A stretch of 30,596 bases of DNA from JASBSR01 sp963847575 (GTDB taxonomy: Bacteria; Pseudomonadota; Gammaproteobacteria; SZUA-229): NCBI GenBank assembly GCA_963847575.1, contig CAWKAL010000089.1, positions 1-30,596 of the forward strand, given 5' to 3'. The notes under the pieces are model-generated. The model was not told the DNA's origin and made no database searches. It saw only the letters and a program-made list of their open reading frames with translations. Of this stretch, positions 16,317 through 24,447 are shown in pieces (within the stretch, counting starts at the first letter, position 1; the number at the start of each line of letters is the position of its first letter). Made by a program: the position numbers and the translations under genes.

Positions 16317-17390
16317 ATGATTATAACGAAATTGACCCTGCCCGTTTTATCGATCTGCCTGCTCACACTCTTCGGCTGTGACGGCGGCGAAGCAACCGCG
16401 CCCAAAAAGAAACCCAGTGACCACATAGTTGAAGTGGGCATTGCTGACATACAGGCGGTGCAAAGCCAGTTGACCGTGGCCGGCACTCTCGAAGCCGCCA
16501 CCCTGGTGCGCATGCACAATGAAGTCAGTGGCGCGATCACCCAGCTACCCTTGCACGAAGGTGACAGTGTCAAAAAGGGCCAGTTACTGGTGGCGATTGA
16601 CGACAAGCTGATCCAGGCCGAACTCGACAAGGCCAGTGCGCAAAAATCGCAGGCCGCGCTGGATTACCAGCGCCTGAAAAAACTCAAGCCCAAACAGCTC
16701 GCCTCGGATGAAGAAATTGCACGCGCCGCCACTGCGCTCGACATTGCCGCCGCCGAAGAAAAACTGCAACGCACGCGCCTGGCACTTACCCGCATGCTTG
16801 CACCGTTTGACGGCATTGTGACCGAACGCAATTTTGAACCGGGTGATGTGGTCGCACTGCACAGCCATATCCTGACCGTAATTGATCCACAATCGCTCTA
16901 CCTCAAGGTCCAGCTGGCCGAAAGCTGGATACCGCTGCTGCGCCTCGGCGATGAAGTCAATGTCAGTATCGATGCCCTCGGCGGTTCGATCCACCCGGCA
17001 CGCATCAGCCGTATCTATCCCACCATCGACGCCAGCACGCGCAAAGGCAGTGTCGAAATCGAGTTTCTGCCAATACCGTTTGGCGTGAGTGCCGGCCAGC
17101 TGGCGCGCGCCGAACTCAAAAGCCGCGCGCTCGACCGGCTGGTGATACCGACCCGCGCGGTGCATCACGATGCCCGCGGCGCGTATGTGTACGTGATCGA
17201 TGAGCACAGCAAGGCGCAGAAAACCTATGTCACCAAGGGCATGCAGCATGCCGAGTTGCTGGAAGTGCGCGACGGCCTGCATGCGAATGACCAGCTGGTG
17301 GTCAAAGGCTTCATCGGCCTGCGCGATGACAAGCCGGTGAAAATCTACACGCCGGAAACCGACGCCATCAGCACTGCCGGTAAAAAATGA
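16317..17390 (+). CDS. RND efflux periplasmic adaptor (membrane fusion) lipoprotein
   Basis: Adaptor linking an inner-membrane RND pump to an outer-membrane channel. The N-terminus MIITKLTLPVLSICLLTLFG leads to Cys21 in a lipobox (LFGC), so it is a lipoprotein anchored in the periplasm. The order is lipoyl-type domain part (VRMHNEVSGAITQLPLHEGD, VKKGQLLVAIDD), a coiled-coil hairpin (residues ~100-155, KSQAALDYQRLKKLK), the second lipoyl half (APFDGIVTERNFEPGDVVA), then beta-barrel and membrane-proximal domains ending near VKGFIGLRDDKPVK. Length 357 is usual. Its TGA overlaps the pump ATG (ATGA), indicating coupled translation. No outer-membrane factor gene is in the window. Confidence 0.92.
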   Translation: MIITKLTLPVLSICLLTLFGCDGGEATAPKKKPSDHIVEVGIADIQAVQSQLTVAGTLEAATLVRMHNEVSGAITQLPLHEGDSVKKGQLLVAIDDKLIQAELDKASAQKSQAALDYQRLKKLKPKQLASDEEIARAATALDIAAAEEKLQRTRLALTRMLAPFDGIVTERNFEPGDVVALHSHILTVIDPQSLYLKVQLAESWIPLLRLGDEVNVSIDALGGSIHPARISRIYPTIDASTRKGSVEIEFLPIPFGVSAGQLARAELKSRALDRLVIPTRAVHHDARGAYVYVIDEHSKAQKTYVTKGMQHAELLEVRDGLHANDQLVVKGFIGLRDDKPVKIYTPETDAISTAGKK

Positions 17391-19117
17391 AACAGCGGTT
17401 TCGCAGCGGCGGTCTCGCCGCCTGGTCCATTCACCACCCGATCGGCATTGTCATGCTGGCACTCACCGTGGTGGTGCTGGGCCTGTTCTCGCTGCAGCGC
17501 CTGAGCATCGATTTACTGCCGCACATTATTTATCCCGAAGTGCGTGTGCGCATTGTTGATCCCGGCGTGCCGGCTGAAATCATGGAAGACCAGATCACGC
17601 GCCAGCTCGAAGAACAGCTGGCGATCACCGAGGGCGCGATCCAGGTGCAGTCCACTACCACCGAAGGCACCAGCTCGGTCGACCTGAGTTTTCCCTACGG
17701 CATGGACATCGATCTTGCACTGCGCGATGCCAGCACCCGGCTCGACCGCGCCAAGCGTTTTCTGCCCACCACCATCGACCCGCCGGTAATTTACAAACGT
17801 GATCCGGCACAGATCCCGGTGATGGAACTGGTACTGAGTTCGAGTGAACTCGATTCGGTCGAACTGCGCACCTGGGCGGACTACACGTTTTCGCGCTGGT
17901 TTCTGACCCTGCCCGGGGTCGCCGCGATTGAAGTCGGCGGTGGACTCGAGCGCGAAATCCAGATTCTGCCCGACCAGGAAGTCCTCGCCAGCATCGGCCT
18001 GTCCCTCACCGAACTCGCCGACATTATTACGCGTAACAATAATGACACCGCCGGCGGTCGCCTGATGAGTCCGTCGCGCGAAATCAGCACCCGCACCCGC
18101 GGACGTTTCCAGACCGTCGAAGAACTGCGTGACCTGCCGTTGTGGCGGCCGGATTCAGGCAGTATCGAAAACGTACTGCGACTGCGCGATGTCGCCGAAG
18201 TGCTCGACCTGCACGAAGACGAACGTCTGCGCGTGCGACTCGACGAACGCCCCGGCGTCAAGGTCTCGGTGCAGAAACTGCCGCTATCCAACACCGTCAG
18301 CGTGGTCGACGAGGTCCGACACCGGCTCGAACAAATACGCGAACAAAACCTGATGCCCGCTGATATCAAAGTCACCACGGTCGATGACCAGTCGGTGTAT
18401 GTGCGCCATGCGCTCAACAATGCCAGCATGGCCGCCATCAGCGGCGCGATACTCGCCATGCTGGTGATCTACCTGTTCCTCGGCAACCTGGTGCGCACGC
18501 TGATTATCGGCACCGCGATCCCGCTCGGTATCCTGGTGACGTTTATCATCATGGACATCAACGGGCTGACGCTGAATATCATGACCCTGGGCGGACTCGC
18601 GCTCGGCATGGGCCTGCTCATCGACAGCACCATCGTGATGCTGGAAAACATTACCCGCCACCAGCACGACAGCGGTTCGCGCGATGACAATGCGATTGCC
18701 GCGGCAGCCGAGGTCAACAGCCCGATCGTGGCCTCGACCGCGACCAACCTGGCCGCGATACTGCCGTTTTTGTTCATCGGCGGACTCACCGGCCTGCTGT
18801 TCAAGGAACTGATTATTACCATCACCTCGGCCATGCTGGCAGCGCTGATCGTGGCGCTGACACTGGTGCCGGCACTCGGTGCCGCGATAAAACGCGAGTC
18901 GGAGAATAGAAGTATATTCAATAAGTTAATTAATAATCTTAAAGTTAAATATTCTTCAGTTGTCGACCGTATCGTGCACCACTCCCTGGCCTGTCATTAT
19001 TATCTTCCTGATTGTATTCGTGCCCGCGTACTCAGCATTGCCAGCAAGGGCTTCATGTTTTTACCGGCAATGGACGAAGGCAATGTAATGTTTCGATCCA
19101 GGGCGATACCGGCATGA
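17387..19117 (+). CDS. RND efflux permease, N-terminal part (frame-broken)
   Basis: First half of an RND transporter of the AcrB/HAE1 type, start coupled to the adaptor by ATGA overlap. Visible: first membrane helix IGIVMLALTVVVLGLFSLQR, the porter-domain signatures (TRQLEEQLAITEGAIQVQST, YGMDIDLALRDASTRLDRAK), ETVLRLRDVAEV-like segments, and the helix block LGGLALGMGLLIDSTIVMLE containing the proton-relay region. Homology is continuous to VDRIVHHSL near 18987, after which the frame is wrong for about 13 residues, then right again (SIASKGFMFLPAMDEGNV) until 19087. Three small indels between 18988 and 19088 account for this. A 60-bp AT-rich patch (about 18905-18960) lies just before the break but still reads as coding. 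Confidence 0.9.
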   Translation: MKQRFRSGGLAAWSIHHPIGIVMLALTVVVLGLFSLQRLSIDLLPHIIYPEVRVRIVDPGVPAEIMEDQITRQLEEQLAITEGAIQVQSTTTEGTSSVDLSFPYGMDIDLALRDASTRLDRAKRFLPTTIDPPVIYKRDPAQIPVMELVLSSSELDSVELRTWADYTFSRWFLTLPGVAAIEVGGGLEREIQILPDQEVLASIGLSLTELADIITRNNNDTAGGRLMSPSREISTRTRGRFQTVEELRDLPLWRPDSGSIENVLRLRDVAEVLDLHEDERLRVRLDERPGVKVSVQKLPLSNTVSVVDEVRHRLEQIREQNLMPADIKVTTVDDQSVYVRHALNNASMAAISGAILAMLVIYLFLGNLVRTLIIGTAIPLGILVTFIIMDINGLTLNIMTLGGLALGMGLLIDSTIVMLENITRHQHDSGSRDDNAIAAAAEVNSPIVASTATNLAAILPFLFIGGLTGLLFKELIITITSAMLAALIVALTLVPALGAAIKRESENRSIFNKLINNLKVKYSSVVDRIVHHSLACHYYLPDCIRARVLSIASKGFMFLPAMDEGNVMFRSRAIPA

Positions 19118-20466
19118 ACCTCGATGAAATGGACGCCACCGTGGAAAAACTCGAAGCCCTGCTGCTCAAACAGCCCGAAGTTGAAACCCTGTTCACCATT
19201 GTCGGCGGGCGTATTTTCGGCCGCTCGACATACGAGAGCAGCAACAGCAGTTCGATCAAGATCAAACTGACACCGCTGGATCAACGCGATATCAGCAGCC
19301 AGGCCTGGGTGAAAAAAATGGACGAGGCCATCAAACAACTCAATCTCACCGGTTACAAAATTCAGCTTCGTGTACAGGGCGTGCGCGGCATCCGCCTCAG
19401 CAGCGGCGATGACGACATCAGCCTGCGTATCCAGGGCCAGGACATCGAGACCCTGACCGACCTTGCCACCCGGATTACCGAAATAATTCGCGATGTCCCC
19501 GGCCTGCGCAATCTTGAACATTCCTACGAAGGCCTCAACGAAGAACTCAATGTGCGCATCGATCGGCAACGCGCGGCCGATCTCGGCATTAATATCGATA
19601 CCCTGGGACAGGCATTGCGCATCGCACTCGATGGCAGCGTGATTTCTGATTTCATCGATGGCGACCGCCAGTTCGATGTGCGCATGCGCCTGCCGCGCAG
19701 CAGCAGTGATACCCCGGCAAAACTGTCGAACCTGCTGGTCGGCCATCACAACGGGCGCCCGGTACGGCTGCACGAAATTGCCGACATCAACCGCGGCCCG
19801 GCACCGTCTGCGATCAAACGCGACCAGCAACAGCGTATTGTTGAGATCACCGGCGCACTCGAAGAAAACACCGACCTGAAACAGGTCAGCAATGAAATCA
19901 AAAAAGTACTCGCCGATTTCGAAATACCCGAGGGTTATTTCATGTATGACGGCGGCACCAGCAAAACCCTGAGCGATGCGCAACAGTCGACCTGGTTGCT
20001 ACTCGGGCTCGCGGTGTTCCTGGTACTGGTGGTGATGGCACTGCAATATGAATCCCTGCGCAACCCGCTGATTATTCTCAGCAGTATTCCTTTCAGTATC
20101 ATCGGGGTGAGTCTTGGCATCTGGCAAAGCGGAATCCTGTTATCCACCCCGGTCTACCTCGGCCTGATCATGCTTGCCGGTATCGTAGTGAACAACGCTA
20201 TCGTGCTGGTGGAACAAATTGAAATCGAACGCGAAAAAAACCCTGACATGCTCCAGGCCATCAGCACAGCCGCGAGTCAGCGCCTGCGGCCGATATTAAT
20301 GACCACGCTGACCACCGTGTTCGGCATGATGCCACTGGCGATAGGTTTTGGCGAAGGCGCAGAAATGTTACAACCACTCGCTTTTGTCATTGTCTGGGGG
20401 CTGAGTTTTTCCATGCTGGTCAGCCTGGTGCTGGTGCCGGCGGTGTATAGCGCTGCGCGCAGTTAA
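19114..20466 (+). CDS. RND efflux permease, C-terminal part
   Basis: Second half of the RND pump; homology in this frame begins near 19088 (VSIQGDTGMNLDEMDATVEK) and the first ATG is 19114. It contains the second porter pair (PEVETLFTIVGGRIFG, IRLSSGDDDISLRIQGQDIE, GLNEELNVRIDRQRAADLGI) and the last six membrane helices (STWLLLGLAVFLVLVVMALQ, PVYLGLIMLAGIVVNNAIVL, AISTAASQRLRPILMTTLTT), ending LVSLVLVPAVYSAARS. Joined with the first part the pump would be about 1,025 residues, the usual size. The heptamer array begins 36 bp after the stop. Confidence 0.9.
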   Translation: MNLDEMDATVEKLEALLLKQPEVETLFTIVGGRIFGRSTYESSNSSSIKIKLTPLDQRDISSQAWVKKMDEAIKQLNLTGYKIQLRVQGVRGIRLSSGDDDISLRIQGQDIETLTDLATRITEIIRDVPGLRNLEHSYEGLNEELNVRIDRQRAADLGINIDTLGQALRIALDGSVISDFIDGDRQFDVRMRLPRSSSDTPAKLSNLLVGHHNGRPVRLHEIADINRGPAPSAIKRDQQQRIVEITGALEENTDLKQVSNEIKKVLADFEIPEGYFMYDGGTSKTLSDAQQSTWLLLGLAVFLVLVVMALQYESLRNPLIILSSIPFSIIGVSLGIWQSGILLSTPVYLGLIMLAGIVVNNAIVLVEQIEIEREKNPDMLQAISTAASQRLRPILMTTLTTVFGMMPLAIGFGEGAEMLQPLAFVIVWGLSFSMLVSLVLVPAVYSAARS

Positions 20467-20502
20467 AAATTAACAATGAATAATTGATAATAATAATGAA
20501 TA

Positions 20503-20635
<133 letters not shown>

Positions 20636-20698
20636 ATTATATAATATACAGCATGAGTATTGTTACTGAACGTTAAACACAATCCTTACCTGCTGAAC

Positions 20699-20878
20699 AT
20701 GGATTTGCAGCGGGTTGCGATTAGTCTTGCGGGTGAACAGCACTGGGTGACCAGTCCGGCGGATGGTGTGTCGCGGGTTCATCTTGAACGCGAGGCCGAG
20801 GAATCCGGTCATACCACCAGTTTTGTAAAATTTGCTGCCGGTGCGTGCTTTTCCTGCGCACACGCATTCGCAGGGTGA
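20699..20878 (+). CDS. Cupin protein, ChrR-like, N-terminal part (frame-broken)
   Basis: Frame starting MDLQRVAISLAGEQHWVTSP and reading to FVKFAAGACF; it then goes out of frame at a four-T run (20849-20852) and stops at 20878. One T fewer joins it to FPAHTHSQGEEIYVLEG in the downstream frame, restoring a cupin metal site. The joined protein would be about 218 residues. Alternative start TTG at 20660 has less support. The AT-rich heptamer array lies just upstream. Confidence 0.7.
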   Translation: MDLQRVAISLAGEQHWVTSPADGVSRVHLEREAEESGHTTSFVKFAAGACFSCAHAFAG

Positions 20879-21356
20879 AGAAATCTATGTGCTGGAAGGC
20901 GTGTTCTCGGACGAATTTGGCGACTACCCTGCCGGCAGCTACCTGCGCAATCCGCCGGGGTCGTCGCACAGCCCGTTTACGCGTGAAGGCTGCACCCTGT
21001 TTGTTAAACTCGAGCAGTTCAAACCCGGTGATGATGCGCAGGTCGTGATACGTCCCGCAGACCAGCAGTGGCAGCCCGGTATTGGCAATTTGCGTGTGCT
21101 ACCACTGCACGCGTATGCAACCGAGAGTACCGCACTGGTGCTCTGGCCCGCGAATGAAAAATTCCAGACCCACCGTCACTGGGGCGGTGAAGAAATCGTC
21201 GTGCTCACAGGCACATTTTACGACGAGCACGGCGCGTACCCGCAGGGTTCGTGGATACGCAGCCCGCATCTCAGCCAGCACACTCCGTTTGTTGGCACGG
21301 ACGAAACCCTGATCCTGGTGAAAGTCGGCCACCTCGGCGAGGCGCAGGACAGATAA
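20832..21356 (+). CDS. Cupin protein, ChrR-like, tandem cupin C-terminal part
   Basis: Contains two successive cupin cores: HTHSQGEEIYVLEGVFSDEF followed by GDYPAGSYLRNPPGSSHSPF, and HRHWGGEEIVVLTGTFYDEH followed by GAYPQGSWIRSPHLSQHTPF. Each has the HxH...E...H metal ligands (His-x-His, Glu, distal His). This domain type is found as the C-terminal zinc cupin of the ChrR anti-sigma factor, but here no anti-sigma N-terminal domain or sigma-factor gene is present, so a stand-alone cupin of unknown function is more likely. In-frame homology begins near 20850, not at the first start codon of the frame. Confidence 0.8.
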   Translation: MLPVRAFPAHTHSQGEEIYVLEGVFSDEFGDYPAGSYLRNPPGSSHSPFTREGCTLFVKLEQFKPGDDAQVVIRPADQQWQPGIGNLRVLPLHAYATESTALVLWPANEKFQTHRHWGGEEIVVLTGTFYDEHGAYPQGSWIRSPHLSQHTPFVGTDETLILVKVGHLGEAQDR

Positions 21357-21554
21357 AAAACTGTGCCCTCCACGTGAATAAGCGTAGCGCGCTGGTAATC
21401 CGGAATATCAGCCCCATATCACTGTGATAGCCGTGTTTACAGAATCTACGGAATAGTCCAAAACCTTTTGAATATAAAGGGAATTCTCTAATGTTCAGTG
21501 GAACGTAATCTGTTACAATCTGTCTATTGTTAACACTTGAAGACGAGGTCCGCC

Positions 21555-21941
21555 ATGTCAGCAGTTCAGTTTAATACCCAGTTGAGCAATGAAATTAATG
21601 TTTCTCCGGAAGCCGTGCAGCAGTTGATCGCATTGACTGAAAACGAAGAAACCGTCAACGGTGTGCGTATATTCGTCTCCGGCGGCGGCTGCAGCGGCAT
21701 GCAATACGGCATGACCTTTGTTGAGCAGGGCAGCGAGTTCGACACCGTCTGGGAAAAAGACGGCCTCAAAGTATATGTCGATTCTGTTGCACTGGCCTAT
21801 CTCGAAGGTGTTGAAATCGATTACCAGACCCAGGGCAGCGGCGCCAGCTTCGTATTCAAAAACGTATTTTTGAATACCGGCGGTTCAGGTTCCTGCGGTG
21901 GTTGCGGTTCAGCCGGTGGCGGTGGCGGCGGTTGCGGTTAA
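21555..21941 (+). CDS. IscA/ErpA-like (HesB family) iron-sulfur assembly protein with Gly/Cys-rich tail
   Basis: A-type carrier of the HesB/IscA fold, 128 residues from the ATG at 21555, which has a GAGG site upstream; a TTG at 21537 would add six residues. The first conserved Cys is in SGGGCSGMQYGMTF (Cys46). The usual C-terminal CxC is replaced by CGGC in GSGSCGGCGSAGG (Cys114, Cys117), with another Cys at 127 in the Gly-rich tail. Family members bind and transfer [2Fe-2S] or [4Fe-4S] clusters. It is not next to isc/suf genes. Closely related to ErpA, but the altered tail makes an exact gene name uncertain. Confidence 0.88.
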   Translation: MSAVQFNTQLSNEINVSPEAVQQLIALTENEETVNGVRIFVSGGGCSGMQYGMTFVEQGSEFDTVWEKDGLKVYVDSVALAYLEGVEIDYQTQGSGASFVFKNVFLNTGGSGSCGGCGSAGGGGGGCG

Positions 21942-21946
21942 GCGCA

Positions 21947-22035
21947 TACAACACTGTTGTACTGGCGACATTTCATGCTGAATGTTTTCTGAAACCGGGT
22001 GACCCTGCTGGATTATCACCTGCGTTTCAGAAAAC
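21947..22035 (+). other. Two palindromic structures downstream of the iscA-like gene
   Basis: TACAACA-C-TGTTGTA at 21947-21961 is a perfect palindrome. Further on, GTTTTCTGAAAC (21984-21995) and GTTTCAGAAAAC (22024-22035) form a perfect 12-bp stem, within which GGTGA/TCACC pair. Neither has a T-tract after it, so a terminator role is unproven; mRNA processing or stabilisation is possible. Confidence 0.5.
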
Positions 22036-22061
22036 TGTAAGCCTGTCGAAACCCCGCCAGA

Positions 22062-23330
22062 ATGAATTCATCGCCAGCAAATAGAAAGTCACCGCTTCCT
22101 GCCCGACCACGATTACTGTTAATTTCTCAACCCAATAGCTACCGCATTGCGCCCTTCATAAAAGCTGCAACGCGCATGGACATGGACGTACTGATTGCAT
22201 CACGCGGTGAGCATTCGCTCATCACCGAAGTCAACGGCGGGCTGCATGTCGATTTATCCGATCCGTCAGCCGCCCTGCAACGTATTCTTGCTGAAGCATC
22301 AAACAGGCCGTTCGCCGGCATTCTCGGCAGCGACGACAGCACCGTCGAGCTCGCCGCGCATGCCGCGCGCGAACTCGGGCTACCGCACAATCCACCCGAA
22401 GCCGCACGCGCATCGCGACGTAAAGATCTTGCACGCGCGCATCTTGCCCTGGCGGGATGCCCGGTGCCGTTGCACTGCCTGGTTAATCTAAGTCTGCCGC
22501 TGGACAGGCAACTGCAGGGCCTGCCGTGGCCGTGTGTGATTAAACCGCTGAACCTGTCTGCCAGTCGCGGCGTAATACGCGCCAACAATGAAGCGCAATT
22601 CATCGCTGCCTGCGAACGTATTCGCCCGATCATTGCAGAATCAAATGACGAGTTCGAATGTAGCCACGTCCTTGTTGAGCACTACATCGACGGCATCGAA
22701 GTCGCCTTTGAAGGTTATCTGTACGAAGGCAAACTCACAAGCCTGGCGCTGTTCGACAAACCCGACCCGCTGACCGGCCCGTACTTTGAAGAAAGCATTT
22801 ATGTCACACCTTCGCAACTGGGCGAAGACCAGCAGGCAAAAATCACCCGGCGCGTACAACAGGCGTGTGATGCTTACGGCCTGAGTACCGGGCCGGTACA
22901 TGCTGAATTGCGCCTCGATGCAAACGACGCATGGATACTCGAAGTGGCCTCACGCACCATCGGCGGCGACTGCGGACGCACGCTGGACAATGGCACTGGT
23001 TTCAACCTCGAGGAGCTGGCGATTTCACTCGCCACCGGCAAACCCTGTAAAACCAGCAAGGCCACAGAAAGCCGCGGCGTGATGATGATACCCGTCAAGC
23101 AGGCTGGACTATTGCGCCGGGTGGAAGGCCTGGAAGCGGCACGGCGCACGCCGGGTGTTGACAGTGTCGACATTATCATCAGCGACGGCCATGAACTGAT
23201 ACCCCTGCCGGAAGGCAACCAGTACCCCGGCTATATATTTGCCCGTGGCGCAACGCCCACTGAGGTTATCGACGCGCTAAAATCCGCACACGCACATTTG
23301 AATTTTATTGTTGCACCGGTATGGAGATAG
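22062..23330 (+). CDS. ATP-grasp domain protein, substrate unknown
   Basis: ATP-grasp ligase-like protein, 422 residues. After a short N-terminal Rossmann-like domain (RPRLLLISQPNSYRIAPFIK), the ATP-binding core shows LPWPCVIKPLNLSASRGVIR (Lys and nucleotide loop), HVLVEHYIDGIEVAFEGYLY, and the metal site HAELRLDANDAWILEVASR with GGDCGRTLDNGTGFNLEEL. This resembles the carboxylate-amine ligase and biotin-carboxylase-like ATP-grasp families (BacD, carnosine synthase type) that activate a carboxylate as an acyl-phosphate. The substrate is not predictable. The gene ends 2 bp before the hydrolase start, so the two are probably cotranscribed. Confidence 0.85.
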   Translation: MNSSPANRKSPLPARPRLLLISQPNSYRIAPFIKAATRMDMDVLIASRGEHSLITEVNGGLHVDLSDPSAALQRILAEASNRPFAGILGSDDSTVELAAHAARELGLPHNPPEAARASRRKDLARAHLALAGCPVPLHCLVNLSLPLDRQLQGLPWPCVIKPLNLSASRGVIRANNEAQFIAACERIRPIIAESNDEFECSHVLVEHYIDGIEVAFEGYLYEGKLTSLALFDKPDPLTGPYFEESIYVTPSQLGEDQQAKITRRVQQACDAYGLSTGPVHAELRLDANDAWILEVASRTIGGDCGRTLDNGTGFNLEELAISLATGKPCKTSKATESRGVMMIPVKQAGLLRRVEGLEAARRTPGVDSVDIIISDGHELIPLPEGNQYPGYIFARGATPTEVIDALKSAHAHLNFIVAPVWR

Positions 23331-23332
23331 CA

Positions 23333-24103
23333 ATGCCCACACTGAAATGGATTGCAGCCACGACGGTACTTATTTACCTGGTTTTCATCATCGCGCTGTA
23401 TTTTATGCAGCGCCAGCTGTTGTACTTTCCACGCAATGCCAGCCAGTATGAAGCAGAACATAATTATGAACTGCAGCATGATGGCGTTACCCTGCGTGGC
23501 TGGGAAGTCAATCCTGGCCGTGAGTCAGCCATTATTTATTACGGTGGCAATGCCGAACGTATTGATTACTATATCGACAGTTTCAAACTGCTGTTCCCTG
23601 CGCACACAATCTATTTTGTTAACTATCGCGGCTATGGCAAAAGCGAAGGCACGCCATCTGAGAAAGCACTTTATGCAGATGCACTTGCAGTGTTCGACAA
23701 TATTAAAGACCAGCACAAAAACATCAGCCTGATTGGCAAGAGCCTGGGGAGCGGTATTGCAAGCTACGTCGCTGCAAACCGTCCGGTTGAAAATATAGTC
23801 CTGGTCACGCCGTACGACAGTATTGTCAATGTAGCAAAAGTGCACTACCCGCTGTTTCCTGTCAGCCTGATCATGATCGACCGATACGAGTCGTGGAAGC
23901 ATGCACCACACGTCACCGCGCGCACGCTAATTATTTCTGCACAGCATGATCAGATCATCCCTGCCGAGTCGACAAAAATGCTCGCCTCGTATTTTGACCC
24001 CGGCCAGCTGACGCAAACTCAGATCGAAAACACTGATCACAATTCTATATCAGGAGAGCCCGTATATTACCAAGTGCTGGCGGATTTCTTTACCCGCAAA
24101 TAA
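23333..24103 (+). CDS. Membrane-anchored alpha/beta hydrolase (ABHD13/17-like)
   Basis: Serine hydrolase fold, about 256 residues from the ATG at 23333, preferred because GGAG lies at proper distance; a Met at 23321 would overlap the preceding gene. Residues ~5-25 are a transmembrane segment (LIYLVFIIALYFMQR), then RQLLYFPR, the family N-terminal motif. Nucleophile elbow GKSLGSG supplies the Ser; HDQIIP holds the Asp or nearby acid region, and TDHNS the catalytic His. Oxyanion region NYRGYGKSEG. Likely an inner-membrane esterase, thioesterase or peptidase; substrate unknown. A strong bidirectional terminator begins at its stop codon. Confidence 0.87.
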   Translation: MPTLKWIAATTVLIYLVFIIALYFMQRQLLYFPRNASQYEAEHNYELQHDGVTLRGWEVNPGRESAIIYYGGNAERIDYYIDSFKLLFPAHTIYFVNYRGYGKSEGTPSEKALYADALAVFDNIKDQHKNISLIGKSLGSGIASYVAANRPVENIVLVTPYDSIVNVAKVHYPLFPVSLIMIDRYESWKHAPHVTARTLIISAQHDQIIPAESTKMLASYFDPGQLTQTQIENTDHNSISGEPVYYQVLADFFTRK

Positions 24104-24128
24104 ATAATGCCGCAAACGCGGCATTATT
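24103..24128. terminator. Bidirectional terminator between the hydrolase and the yggX-like gene
   Basis: AATAATGCCGC-AAAC-GCGGCATTATT is an 11-bp perfect stem with a four-base loop, located between two convergent stop codons (24103 plus, 24151 minus). AT pairs at its base give short U-runs on either transcript. Confidence 0.85.
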
Positions 24129-24150
24129 TTACAAACGAAAACCAGACGGT

Positions 24151-24435
24151 TTATTTTTTACCACCGCCGGCTTTAAAGCCCGCGGGCGCCTGTCCATAAT
24201 CGCCTTCGCCGAAAAAGAAGCCCAGCATGTGCTTTTCAATTAACTCGATGTTTTTCGCATCTGCTGTATTCAGGCCGTTTTCATTAATGATCGTGGTGAG
24301 ACGTTCAAGCCATTGTTTCCAGCCTTCTTTTGAAACGTTCTCATAAATGCGTATTCCGAGTTCTCCCGGGTGTGGTGGACGCTCCAGGCCTTCAGCCTCG
24401 GTTTTGAGCACAACACATTGAACCATTCTTGACAT
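24151..24435 (-). CDS. yggX: YggX-family Fe(2+)-trafficking protein
   Basis: Small cytosolic protein of the YggX family (94 residues), implicated in iron trafficking and protection of iron-sulfur proteins from superoxide. Landmarks: MSRMVQCVVLKTEAEGLERP, HPGELGIRIYENVSKEGWKQ and IINENGLNTADAKNIELIEK, with the N-terminal conserved Cys7. The C-terminus has an extra short Gly/Ala/Lys tail (APAGFKAGGGKK) beyond the usual FFF-G end. AGAGGG lies upstream of the start. It is followed on the minus strand by a convergent terminator and preceded by the AmrS-like gene with a 12-bp gap, suggesting cotranscription. Confidence 0.93.
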   Translation of the reverse strand: MSRMVQCVVLKTEAEGLERPPHPGELGIRIYENVSKEGWKQWLERLTTIINENGLNTADAKNIELIEKHMLGFFFGEGDYGQAPAGFKAGGGKK

Positions 24436-24447
24436 AACAAACGCCCT

